Source of the DNA: URNF01 sp045634325
Lineage (GTDB): Bacteria; Bacillota; Clostridia; Oscillospirales; Acutalibacteraceae
DNA length: 64,000 nucleotides
Direction of reading: 5' to 3'
Assembly: GCA_045634325.1 (NCBI GenBank)
Contig: JAZRAA010000023.1
Coordinates: 1 to 64,000, forward strand
Translations under genes and position numbers: made by a program
Shown here: positions 1-6,720 of the stretch, in pieces
Layout: every line of letters begins with the position of its first letter
How positions within the stretch are numbered: position 1 is the stretch's first letter
Notes under the pieces: model-generated
What the model saw: only the letters and a program-made list of their open reading frames with translations
Database searches by the model: none
Told to the model about the DNA's origin: nothing

Positions 1-14
1 ATTTGCATTTTCAC
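1..14 (-). CDS. Start of a gene running off the left edge; possible MerR-family regulator
   Basis: Only four codons are inside the window. On the minus strand a GAGGTGA ribosome site lies 5 bases before a GTG at 14-12, and an in-frame ATG follows at 8-6, giving the start V-K-M-Q. The gene is called from its upstream region: a sigma-A-like promoter with a 19-base spacer and an imperfect dyad, the layout typical of promoters controlled by MerR-family activators, which often regulate their own genes. The family is therefore an inference from the promoter and not from protein sequence. Any gene with such a promoter would fit. Confidence 0.35.
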
Positions 15-35
15 TTTTATCACCTCACGAAAAGG

Positions 36-66
36 AGTATACACTATGACGCAACGTGAGAGTCAA
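36..66 (-). promoter_or_regulatory. Promoter with 19-base spacer (MerR-type)
   Basis: On the minus strand TTGACT (66-61) and TATACT (41-36) are separated by 19 bases. The spacer and its flanks hold an imperfect inverted repeat, ACTCTCACG against CGTCATAGT (7 of 9 positions pair). Overlong spacers with a dyad are characteristic of MerR-family-controlled promoters. It reads leftwards out of the window. Confidence 0.5.
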
Positions 67-71
67 GCGTT

Positions 72-467
72 TTATTTCACAACTTCATACGGCCAGTCGA
101 TGATGCCGCCGAATTCTTTGACATTGGTATAGCCGAGTTTCACCAGTTCTTCAGAGGCGATCTTGCTCCGTCTGCCGCTGCGGCAATAGACGAGGATCAG
201 CGCATCTTTATCGGGCAATTCTTTTTCGGCTCTTTTGGCAATCTCGTATTCGGGAATCATGATCGCGCCCTCAATATGCCCTGCGGCAAATTCTTCATCG
301 GTGCGGGCATCGATGATAATATAGTCGCTTTCGGTGTCCATAATCGTCTTTGCCTCTTGGGGCGTAATTTTATCATAAGTGTTTGCACCGCTGTCGGAAC
401 AAGCAGTCATACCAAATAGGGAAAGTAATATCGAAAACATCAGTATCCATCCTTTGAGTTTTTTCAT
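72..467 (-). CDS. Rhodanese-like domain lipoprotein
   Basis: 131 residues. The N-terminus is a lipoprotein signal: two lysines, a hydrophobic stretch and a lipobox ending at Cys23 (G-M-T-A-C), so the protein should be anchored on the outer face of the membrane. The rest is a single rhodanese domain: I-I-D-A-R around 51-55, the G-H-I-x-G-A motif near 63-68 and the active-site loop C-R-S-G-R-R with Cys95. Such domains carry persulfide sulfur or act in thiol chemistry; the substrate is unknown. An AGGAG site precedes the ATG. It is the last gene of a three-gene operon after an isochorismatase-like hydrolase and a membrane methyltransferase, with 15 bases to the gene before it. Confidence 0.85.
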   Translation of the reverse strand: MKKLKGWILMFSILLSLFGMTACSDSGANTYDKITPQEAKTIMDTESDYIIIDARTDEEFAAGHIEGAIMIPEYEIAKRAEKELPDKDALILVYCRSGRRSKIASEELVKLGYTNVKEFGGIIDWPYEVVK

Positions 468-482
468 AGTTTCTGCTCCTCA

Positions 483-1157
483 TTACCAAATAAACGGTAT
501 CAGGCGGTATTTCACCTTTTGCTTATATTCGCGATAACCGTCCAACTCTTGTTCGAGGAATGCTTCCTCGCCCTTAATTCTTTTTGCAATGATCAAGGGA
601 TAGGCAAGGAAAATGATAAACGAATAGACCGAGCCGAGCACAATCGGCATCGCTAAAAAGAGCAGCAATGTTGCGCTATACATCGGGTGGCGCACAATGC
701 CGTATAACCGCGTGTCGATCACTTTTTGGTTTTCCTGTACCTGAATGGTGCGGCTGAGATAGGTGTTTTCTCTGAGCACTTCGGCATACAGAATATAGGC
801 CGCAAGAAAGACTACCGCCCCGCCGATTGCCACGCCTTTGGGCAACACAAACCAGCCAAAGCGAAAACCGAGACCCGCCACGAAAAAACCGGCTAAGAAC
901 ATTAACCCGCTCAGTTTTACAACTATGCTTTGATCTTTTTGCTTTTCCTTGGCATCCAGTCGGGATTTCAGCAGTTCGGGATTTTTGAACATCATCACGA
1001 TCCCCGCGCAAAACATCGGGATAAACAAGATTCCCATCAGCAACCAGCCGTTGAAAAAGACAAGGGTTCCTGCGGGCAAAAAGATCAAAACACCAACCAA
1101 AACAATACCTAATAGGAATTTTAGTATGGCCCCCACAAACAATTTCACCGTCATCAT
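483..1157 (-). CDS. Membrane methyltransferase of the ICMT/PEMT-like family
   Basis: About 224 residues with four to five hydrophobic segments. The C-terminal half holds the family signature: R-L-Y-G-I-V-R-H-P-M-Y before a membrane helix, then a G-E-E-x-x-L-x-x-x-x-x-G-Y-x-x-Y-x-x-x-V-x-Y-R-L-I-P motif. In isoprenylcysteine carboxyl methyltransferases and phospholipid methyltransferases these residues bind S-adenosylmethionine. The substrate cannot be told from sequence. I start at the ATG at 1157, which overlaps the TGA of the preceding gene (ATGA); a longer reading frame upstream lies inside that gene and lacks family similarity. A second ATG follows at 1154. Confidence 0.75.
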   Translation of the reverse strand: MMTVKLFVGAILKFLLGIVLVGVLIFLPAGTLVFFNGWLLMGILFIPMFCAGIVMMFKNPELLKSRLDAKEKQKDQSIVVKLSGLMFLAGFFVAGLGFRFGWFVLPKGVAIGGAVVFLAAYILYAEVLRENTYLSRTIQVQENQKVIDTRLYGIVRHPMYSATLLLFLAMPIVLGSVYSFIIFLAYPLIIAKRIKGEEAFLEQELDGYREYKQKVKYRLIPFIW

Positions 1158-1654
1158 ACTACCTCTACCTGACACATTTGCATGGTTTTCAAAGCGGCCT
1201 CGTGGCTTTCGGGCGTGACACCGGCACAGCAAGAGGAATCGACTTTGACCTGCGCATCGGGGAACTGTGCTTTGATGATGAGCGCGTTGGAAACCACGCA
1301 GATATCGGTGCAAAGACCGATCAGCTCTACGCTTTCAAGCGTTTCCTCGTTCCAATGAGGCCAACCAAAATTGGGTTTATCAATGATTTTCACACCGTCC
1401 ACATAAAGACCATCGGCGATCTCCCAACCTTTCGTGCCCTTAATGCAGTGCGGAACGGGGAGCTTTTTGCCCTCTGCCGTATCGAGATAATTTTCAAAAT
1501 GGGTATCTCTGGTGAAAATGATCTCGTCGCCGTTTTGGACGTATTCCTGAATCTTCGCCTTGACCTTGGGGACAATCCCAACTGCCTCTTTGGTGCCGAG
1601 CGCCATATCAATAAAATCGTTTTGCATATCGACAACTATCAACGTCTTTTTCAT
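1154..1654 (-). CDS. Isochorismatase-family cysteine hydrolase
   Basis: 166 residues. The fold signature is clear: L-I-V-V-D-M-Q-N-D-F-I near the N-terminus with the catalytic Asp9, and G-L-C-T-D-I-C-V with the nucleophile at Cys119, as in nicotinamidases and related amidases. The segment V-P-H-C-x-x-G-T-x-G around 67-75 is also typical. Nicotinamidase activity is possible but not proven, because metal-site residues cannot be assigned with certainty. The ATG at 1654 has a GGAGGT site; a longer frame starting upstream has none. First gene of the operon with the methyltransferase and the rhodanese. Confidence 0.8.
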   Translation of the reverse strand: MKKTLIVVDMQNDFIDMALGTKEAVGIVPKVKAKIQEYVQNGDEIIFTRDTHFENYLDTAEGKKLPVPHCIKGTKGWEIADGLYVDGVKIIDKPNFGWPHWNEETLESVELIGLCTDICVVSNALIIKAQFPDAQVKVDSSCCAGVTPESHEAALKTMQMCQVEVV

Positions 1655-1687
1655 CGTTATACCTCCTATGCACATTTGGTTTAATTC

Positions 1688-1696
1688 ATTATACCA
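1688..1696 (-). promoter_or_regulatory. Extended -10 promoter element for the isochorismatase operon
   Basis: On the minus strand TGG-TATAAT lies about 34 bases before the start codon. No good -35 box is seen 17 bases upstream (TAGAAA), so this would rely on the extended -10. Confidence 0.4.
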
Positions 1697-1724
1697 CACA
1701 TGCAAAAAGTTTTCTACCGCTATA

Positions 1725-1759
1725 TAAAAAATGGCGGCAGAGATTTCTCTCTACCGCCA
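1725..1759 (-). terminator. Rho-independent terminator after the XRE regulator gene
   Basis: The stem TGGCGG/CCGCCA (1732-1737 with 1754-1759), extended by AGAGA/TCTCT, is followed on the minus strand by six T. It lies directly downstream of the regulator gene that ends at 1764. Confidence 0.75.
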
Positions 1760-1763
1760 AGGT

Positions 1764-2426
1764 TTATCTTTTCTTATAAATTACAAGTTCGGGATTTTCG
1801 CCGTTTTCTTCGTAGGTGCAGACGAGCAAAAAATCCATATTGGCAACGATACCAAAGCAACGGTTGCCGCCAAATTCACATTCCAGTTGATTGCCCAGAT
1901 AGGTGGCATTATCATCAAGGAATTTTACCATTTGTCCGTTGGGCAGGCGATATTCCAAATTAACGAAACTGCCCGGTAGAACATTCAGATCTTCAACCTT
2001 GGGTAACCCTTCAATATGAAGCAAAGTGTTGAATTCGTGGATAAGTTGCTGTTTGAACTCCTCGAACTTTTCCTTGCCGCCGATGGTGGCATATTGCTTC
2101 CAAAAGTCCATGGTAAAATCACCGTCTGCATAACACCATCCGCAATAATTCTCGTTGGATGCGCCGTCTTTTTCGTGACTAATATTACTGTCATCAATCG
2201 GCATTCCACAACACGCGCACACAAGCGGCCTGGGTGCACCGAGAAGCGTATTGATGGAAACATCAAACAGTTCCGAGAGGAGTTTCAGCGTTTCGGTATT
2301 GGGGATTGTTTCACCATTCTCCCACCGGGAAACTGCCTGACGGGTTACAAATACTTTCTCCGCCAGCTCGTCTTGGGAAAGTCCTTCTTTCGTTCTGAGT
2401 TCAAGAATAATATTTTTTGTTTCCAT
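1764..2426 (-). CDS. XRE-family regulator with zinc-ribbon-like C-terminal half
   Basis: 220 residues. Residues 1-60 form a Cro/C1-type helix-turn-helix with the usual L-S-Q-D-E-L-A and V-T-R-Q-A-V-S-R-W-E-N-G. A four-cysteine segment follows (C-A-C-C-G-M-P ... Y-C-G-W-C), like the putative zinc-ribbon domain found behind XRE domains in many Clostridia. The remaining part has no domain I recognise. The ATG at 2426 follows GGCGGTGG; seven codons further upstream are possible but have no ribosome site. Single gene with its own terminator; probably a local transcription regulator, targets unknown. Confidence 0.75.
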   Translation of the reverse strand: METKNIILELRTKEGLSQDELAEKVFVTRQAVSRWENGETIPNTETLKLLSELFDVSINTLLGAPRPLVCACCGMPIDDSNISHEKDGASNENYCGWCYADGDFTMDFWKQYATIGGKEKFEEFKQQLIHEFNTLLHIEGLPKVEDLNVLPGSFVNLEYRLPNGQMVKFLDDNATYLGNQLECEFGGNRCFGIVANMDFLLVCTYEENGENPELVIYKKR

Positions 2427-2500
2427 CGTGCCACCGCCTTTTATCATTGTTATAATAGTATATCATCCTTGACGATGAATCACAAGCAACCCGCTGTTGC

Positions 2501-2869
2501 TTATGTGTATATCAGTTCGTGGTTGATGATTTCGTTTGCGCGGTGGCGGATGTTGTTCATGCGGTGGACCCATTCGAGTTGGTTGTCTGCTTTGAGTTGT
2601 TCGGTAATGCCCTCATTGGTTTTCATTTGATTGACCAGCTCAGAAAACATTTCTTCTGCCTGTTTGTTGATTTCGGCAAGGTGGTCGTAGAGGGTGCCGT
2701 TTACCATCAGTTTGGTGTGCAGAAGCTTCTTGTGTTCGCGGATGTAGGTGAGATATCGTTCGCCCCAGATGCCGATGTTTGTTTCGGGAAGTTTTAGGCA
2801 AGGGATGTAATAATCGCCGTCGCGTTCGTACCATAAGCCGTTTGTTTCGTCATAGATATATTGTTCCAT
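2501..2869 (-). CDS. TnpV-family transposon-encoded protein
   Basis: 122 residues with the character of the TnpV family: Y-E-R-x-G-D-Y-Y-I-P-C-L near the N-terminus, I-G-I-W-G-x-R-Y-L-x-Y-I-x-E-H-K, and a conserved C-terminus L-E-W-V-x-R-M-N-N-I-R-x-R-A-x-E-I-I. These small proteins are found in mobile elements of Clostridia; their function is unknown. A GGAGGT site precedes the ATG. It lies two bases after a DUF6809-type gene. No transposase or recombinase is next to it, so this appears to be an element remnant. Confidence 0.75.
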   Translation of the reverse strand: MEQYIYDETNGLWYERDGDYYIPCLKLPETNIGIWGERYLTYIREHKKLLHTKLMVNGTLYDHLAEINKQAEEMFSELVNQMKTNEGITEQLKADNQLEWVHRMNNIRHRANEIINHELIYT

Positions 2870-2871
2870 CG

Positions 2872-3174
2872 TTATACCTCCTTTAACAGATCAGTAAAGG
2901 GTGAGTCTTCGGACACGAAGGTGTCGTAGGTGAAGTTGGCGCCGAGGCGGAATCCCATAATGAAACTGTCGAGATTGGATTCGCCGTTGACCACGCCCCA
3001 AGCGTTGCAAAAGTCGAGGAACTTCTTTTTGTTTTCACCTGAGAGGTGTTCGGTGAGAAAGTCCTCGTTGAGCATCAACACCTCCATTTGTTTTTGCACC
3101 TCTTTGTTCTGCTTGGTGCTGCGCGCCTGCGGATCGAGATTGCCGTAATAAAACTCTTCAATGAATTTGAGCAT
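2872..3174 (-). CDS. DUF6809-like small protein
   Basis: 100 residues. The opening M-L-K-F-I-E-E-F-Y-Y-G-N and the later F-I-M-G-F-R-L-G-A match a family of small proteins that I know from mobile elements of gut Firmicutes (DUF6809). No catalytic motif is visible and the function is unknown. A good GGAGGT site lies before the ATG. It is probably transcribed with the TnpV gene that follows it by two bases. Confidence 0.65.
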   Translation of the reverse strand: MLKFIEEFYYGNLDPQARSTKQNKEVQKQMEVLMLNEDFLTEHLSGENKKKFLDFCNAWGVVNGESNLDSFIMGFRLGANFTYDTFVSEDSPFTDLLKEV

Positions 3175-3264
3175 GTTTGTTTACCTCCTTTGTCTACATT
3201 GTAGCAAGGGAGGTTTCATTTTGCGAATGTGTGGAATCAAAATCGGCAGATTTGCAGTTGCACC

Positions 3265-3293
3265 TTGAACTGTTTTCGATAAAGTGATATAAT
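3265..3293 (+). promoter_or_regulatory. Sigma-A-like promoter
   Basis: TTGAAC (3265-3270), 17 bases, TATAAT (3288-3293). It points towards the membrane-protein gene starting at 3350, whose start follows a run of seven G that can serve as the ribosome site. Confidence 0.7.
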
Positions 3294-3349
3294 TTATGTA
3301 AAGAAATTAGTGATTATAAATTTGCATTTGTTTTTTTGGGGGGGTTAAA

Positions 3350-3817
3350 ATGAACGATGTGGCAACATCTTTGATATGGTACGAAAACAGTGTTTTAATG
3401 ACCTTTTTAGGAGTTATTGTAGGTGGTATTATTGGTTTCATTGGTTCAATTATCCAAGGGCACATAACCGCCAAGAATAATATTGACGTAGTAAAGGCTC
3501 AATCCAACAAAGAACTTGAGCAACATCGCTATATGGAAAAAGAAAAATTATATTCTGATTTAATCGGCTTCGTACCTGTCTTTTCAAATTCTGTTGATAT
3601 TCCCTCGAATAAGTTTTATCTTTCCCGTGAACAACGAATAGAACTAAACTCATTCAAGGCAAGATTAGCTATTTTTTCCAACCCTGAAATTTACGATGAG
3701 TTCTATAATTTGATTATATATATCACAGAAGAGACCGATAGTTCAAAGGTTGTCGCACGCATGGATGCTTTTACCGAAATGTTATTAGACGATTTAATCA
3801 AATCAAGGGGAAAGTGA
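3350..3817 (+). CDS. Hypothetical membrane-anchored protein
   Basis: 155 residues. One hydrophobic, glycine-rich helix at about 15-37, then a charged, probably helical cytoplasmic part (K-S-N-K-E-L-E-Q-H-R-Y-M-E-K-E-K-L), and a C-terminal helical domain. I recognise no family. The gene is AT-rich compared with its neighbours, which suggests recent arrival. It overlaps the next gene by four bases, so the two are likely translated together. With its neighbour it could be a two-part accessory module, but nothing in the sequence shows its role. Confidence 0.6.
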   Translation: MNDVATSLIWYENSVLMTFLGVIVGGIIGFIGSIIQGHITAKNNIDVVKAQSNKELEQHRYMEKEKLYSDLIGFVPVFSNSVDIPSNKFYLSREQRIELNSFKARLAIFSNPEIYDEFYNLIIYITEETDSSKVVARMDAFTEMLLDDLIKSRGK

Positions 3818-4086
3818 TTAAGATGTTAAAAGATGTTATTATGTTACTAATAGTGTTGTTTTTAGGATTTATTTATTATGTTGCAGCAACACAAAAGAAG
3901 GGGGTTCTCTGCCAATATGCCTTGTTTATCAAACTGTTTTTGCTCGTATTATCTTTCGTATTGGCTTTTCTAGGGAGAGATTTTATTACAATAGGAAATC
4001 TTTCGTTTGGTGGAAGAACTTCTGTTTCACTCCTTGTTCTTGTGGAAATCATCGACGTATTGGTTGATAGACAAAATAAAAAATGA
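3814..4086 (+). CDS. Hypothetical small membrane protein
   Basis: About 90 residues with two or three hydrophobic segments (about 7-26, 36-52 and 62-80). The GTG at 3814 overlaps the TGA of the preceding gene; an ATG at 3823 is the other candidate, with the AGGGG site rather far away. No family recognised. It shares the AT-rich composition of the gene before it and is followed by a terminator, so the two form a closed bicistronic unit on the plus strand in a region where neighbours run on the minus strand. Confidence 0.55.
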   Translation: MIKMLKDVIMLLIVLFLGFIYYVAATQKKGVLCQYALFIKLFLLVLSFVLAFLGRDFITIGNLSFGGRTSVSLLVLVEIIDVLVDRQNKK

Positions 4087-4097
4087 GTTTAACAATA

Positions 4098-4141
4098 AAC
4101 ACCGCTTGCCGAGTGATTTCAGCAAGCGGTGTTGTTTTTTT
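4098..4141 (+). terminator. Rho-independent terminator
   Basis: Twelve-base stem AACACCGCTTGC/GCAAGCGGTGTT (4098-4109 with 4122-4133) followed by a T-run on the plus strand. It ends the two-gene membrane unit. A weaker hairpin, TTGCTTG/CAAGCAA at 4204-4220, lies downstream of the minus-strand pilus operon and may act for that operon. Confidence 0.85.
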
Positions 4142-4235
4142 GGGGGTGTAATTTTGCATAGTTCGGGAGCGTGAGTAATTGGCTATCACGGATGTACGAT
4201 CAATTGCTTGTTGCAAGCAAAGTGATATACAAACA

Positions 4236-4826
4236 TTAACTCAAATCATTGCAAGAAACAATTAAATATTCGAAATCATACACGTTTTTTATAAATAGGG
4301 TAAGCGCAGATTCTTCTCGGTTGAGTGTTGTTTGATCTGCATACTTTTCATACCGCAGATTTGTTATGGCATAGGTATACCGATAGCCTTCCACGTCCGT
4401 AAATATGACAGTATCGCCAATGGAGATTTCACGATAAAAATCGTATTGTCCTTTTTGAGAGGTTACACCAATTTGCATTGTACGGTTATAAATGCTACCG
4501 CTGAACTTGCAGGGGTATTTTGTAAGGTATCCCCAATCTGCACAGACGGGAAGTGCCGACTCATATTGTGGCATTTCCAATATGCCAACAAAATCCGTTT
4601 CATCGATAGGCAGAACGGGCATTCTATTATCCCCTCGTTCGTCCGGAACCGCACTTTGGGGAGCGGGAGTGAGCGCGCGAATAGCTTCGACATAATTTTC
4701 CGATTTTTGTATCGAGGAATGCATATTCCATTGCCAAGAAATCAGAACTAACACCCCAACAAAAAGCAAGCAAGCGCCCAGTAAAATGCAAATTGTAGGA
4801 GTAACACCTTTATTTGTTTTCTTCAT
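4236..4826 (-). CDS. Sortase-like protein without the catalytic residues (pseudosortase)
   Basis: 196 residues: an N-terminal membrane anchor (about 11-33), then a sortase-type barrel with G-I-L-E-M-P near 81-86, I-G-D-T-V-I-F-T-D at 136-144 and S-A-L-T-L-F at 173-178. In active sortases a His, a Cys and an Arg form the site. Aligned by eye, the His position is Thr122, the Cys after T-L-F-x is Lys180 and the Arg is Tyr187, so all three seem to be lost while spacing is preserved. It is the last gene of the pilus operon and overlaps the minor pilin gene by 17 bases. A structural or chaperone role at the pilus assembly site is possible. The alignment was done without tools. Confidence 0.65.
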   Translation of the reverse strand: MKKTNKGVTPTICILLGACLLFVGVLVLISWQWNMHSSIQKSENYVEAIRALTPAPQSAVPDERGDNRMPVLPIDETDFVGILEMPQYESALPVCADWGYLTKYPCKFSGSIYNRTMQIGVTSQKGQYDFYREISIGDTVIFTDVEGYRYTYAITNLRYEKYADQTTLNREESALTLFIKNVYDFEYLIVSCNDLS

Positions 4827-5778
4827 GTGAGTTTCTCTTTCCTATGATACCTAAAATAATCAACATGCTTCCGGAAACGAGCATAAGTATCACATATAAC
4901 ATGATGTTGGAAGTATCGCCGGTTTGAGGGGCATCAAAAGGCCCATCGGGATTTTGCGGTGTATATGTATTGGTCAAGACGAATGAATGATCACGATTTT
5001 CGACCGTCATAGTGTATCCGGATGGGATGTTTCTCTCTATTACCGTCCACTTTGCGCCATCATCCTTTGCCATCCAGCTATACGACCAATTAGTATCCTG
5101 TGAGAGAACTATCTTTTTGTAGCTTTCGCCATCTTTAAATATCTCTATCTCCACATTTTTCGGACGACTGTTTTTTTCCTCGTCGCCTTTCCAAAGTTTC
5201 AGAACTTTTAGCTCTATTTCTTTGTCGCTTGGCAATGTTATTTCCGATTTAGAAGCAACCGCAACGTGATATTGCCAAAAACCATCCGTATCAAGCCCGG
5301 GCAAAGCAATCAAGGCGGAATCGAAGTGGCATGTTAGTTCCTTTTGCGTCACAGTACCAACAACCGAAAGATACAATCCGGGTTTTAAGGATTCAAAACA
5401 AACCAACCCGTCAGAATTTGTTTTTGCGATACTGTCAGCCTGTATGCCATCGGCAATCATACGTGCTTCAAGCGTAGAACGAATCACATTCCATTCATCG
5501 TTTGTTCTGATCCCGTTCAAAATCAATTCTGATGTTTTAAAATTAGAAGTGAATGTATACTGAAAATCGGAGGATACCTCGGCTATTTTATACAGTTTTA
5601 CAGATACGTCCTCAAAAGCAGTCCCGTCACAAGTATAAGAGAGCGTTAATGTGCATTCTTGGTTTACATGGATTGATTCAGATGCATCGGTCGTGGAAGC
5701 TGCCATTGCAAACATGGGTGTTAACCAAAAGCAAAGACATATGAAAGCTATCATTACTGCCATTCTTCTTTTAGCCAT
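4810..5778 (-). CDS. Minor pilus protein with Cna-B domain and APQTG sorting signal
   Basis: 322 residues. Signal peptide at the start (cleavage probably after A-M-A-A near 26), a middle part with a pilin-like beta fold, a Cna-B type domain at about 190-270 (L-K-V-L-K-L-W-K-G-D, later Y-T-P), and a C-terminal cell-wall sorting region: P-Q-T-G-D from 284, a membrane helix, and a short charged tail. The residue before the proline is Ala, so the motif is APQTG and not LPXTG. This size and signal suggest a basal or minor pilin joined to the wall or the shaft by a sortase. It overlaps the upstream class C sortase gene by 25 bases and the downstream pseudosortase by 17. Confidence 0.8.
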   Translation of the reverse strand: MAKRRMAVMIAFICLCFWLTPMFAMAASTTDASESIHVNQECTLTLSYTCDGTAFEDVSVKLYKIAEVSSDFQYTFTSNFKTSELILNGIRTNDEWNVIRSTLEARMIADGIQADSIAKTNSDGLVCFESLKPGLYLSVVGTVTQKELTCHFDSALIALPGLDTDGFWQYHVAVASKSEITLPSDKEIELKVLKLWKGDEEKNSRPKNVEIEIFKDGESYKKIVLSQDTNWSYSWMAKDDGAKWTVIERNIPSGYTMTVENRDHSFVLTNTYTPQNPDGPFDAPQTGDTSNIMLYVILMLVSGSMLIILGIIGKRNSHEENK

Positions 5779-6623
5779 TCATCTTCCTCCTTTGAGATAA
5801 GGGGCTTACTTCCCTTGTCACGATATTTTATCATCAAAACAATCAACAGAATCAGCAAAATCGGTGCCGCTACAACGGGAGTGGCCACAAGGGAATCAAT
5901 GCGGTATGCGTTGGACGTAACGTGCAATACCGGAGCTGCATTTTCTATACGCGATCCACGGACCAAAAGCCTGTGAGAATTGATGCCGTAGGGGGTGCAA
6001 GTGAGCAAAGTGCATAAATCTTCTCCAGGAACAATTTGGACATCATTGGTTTCACTGGGAAGAACAACTTTGATTTGATCCACTTGATAGGTAACAGTTT
6101 GGTTTAGAACTGTAATGGTAAAGGTGTCGCCAACTTCCATTTTATCCAGCTCGGTAAACAATTTAGCATGGGGCAGTCCGCGATGTGCGGAAAGTACACA
6201 ATGGGTGCTCTCGCCTCCTATCGGAAGAGATGTGCCTTCCAAATGACCACACGCAATGTTAAGCACTTCACTGCGTATAGAATGGTAGATGGGCAACTCG
6301 ATACCGATTTTGGGAATGGTGATAAAACCCATAACGCCACTTTTTGATACATCCAGAAGATCCTCATAATTTTTCAGATTACCATATTCCGTTAAAGGAG
6401 AACTAAGTAAACTTAATTTTTGATTATACAGATTTGCCGCATGAAAATAGGCTGTATAATCATCGGGTTTAATAGTTGCCAAAATATCTTGATAGTTAGC
6501 TACGGCGCGGGATTGGGTTTTGGTGTTCCAATATTGGCTCACAGAAGGATAAAGCAGCCCACAGACACCTATGAAAAGCATCAGAACCAGCAAAAGCCCT
6601 ATTTTATTTTTCTTCATAAGCAT
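5754..6623 (-). CDS. Class C (pilus) sortase
   Basis: 289 residues. Class C layout: an N-terminal membrane helix, Y-P-x-x-S-x-x-x-N near 25-33, the sortase barrel, and a second membrane helix at about 245-265. The catalytic residues are present: His147 in S-A-H-R-G, Cys209 in T-L-L-T-C-T-P-Y, Arg218 in N-S-H-R-L-L-V-R-G. Class C sortases join pilin subunits by isopeptide bonds between the sorting-signal Thr and a Lys of the next subunit. The ATG at 6623 follows GGCGGTGGA. It lies downstream of the backbone pilin gene, separated by 97 bases with a hairpin. Confidence 0.92.
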   Translation of the reverse strand: MLMKKNKIGLLLVLMLFIGVCGLLYPSVSQYWNTKTQSRAVANYQDILATIKPDDYTAYFHAANLYNQKLSLLSSPLTEYGNLKNYEDLLDVSKSGVMGFITIPKIGIELPIYHSIRSEVLNIACGHLEGTSLPIGGESTHCVLSAHRGLPHAKLFTELDKMEVGDTFTITVLNQTVTYQVDQIKVVLPSETNDVQIVPGEDLCTLLTCTPYGINSHRLLVRGSRIENAAPVLHVTSNAYRIDSLVATPVVAAPILLILLIVLMIKYRDKGSKPLISKEEDEWLKEEWQ

Positions 6624-6649
6624 CTGTCCACCGCCTTAAAGTTAAGTCG

Positions 6650-6678
6650 GCGGCGAATGGCGAAAAACCATCCGCCGC
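6650..6678 (-). other. Intergenic hairpin between backbone pilin and sortase genes
   Basis: GCGGCGAATGG (6650-6660) can pair with CCATCCGCCGC (6668-6678) with one mismatch. On the minus strand there is no T-run after it, so it is not a normal terminator. It could slow transcription or protect the pilin mRNA end, giving much pilin and less sortase. Inference only. Confidence 0.5.
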
Positions 6679-6720
6679 TAACCTCAACATAAAATAGACC
6701 TACAATGTTTCAACAAAAAC

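Noticed and set aside
45..131. Short plus-strand frame with AAGGAG before its ATG
   Set aside because: 28 codons, antisense to the rhodanese gene and its downstream region, and the same bases form the minus-strand promoter.
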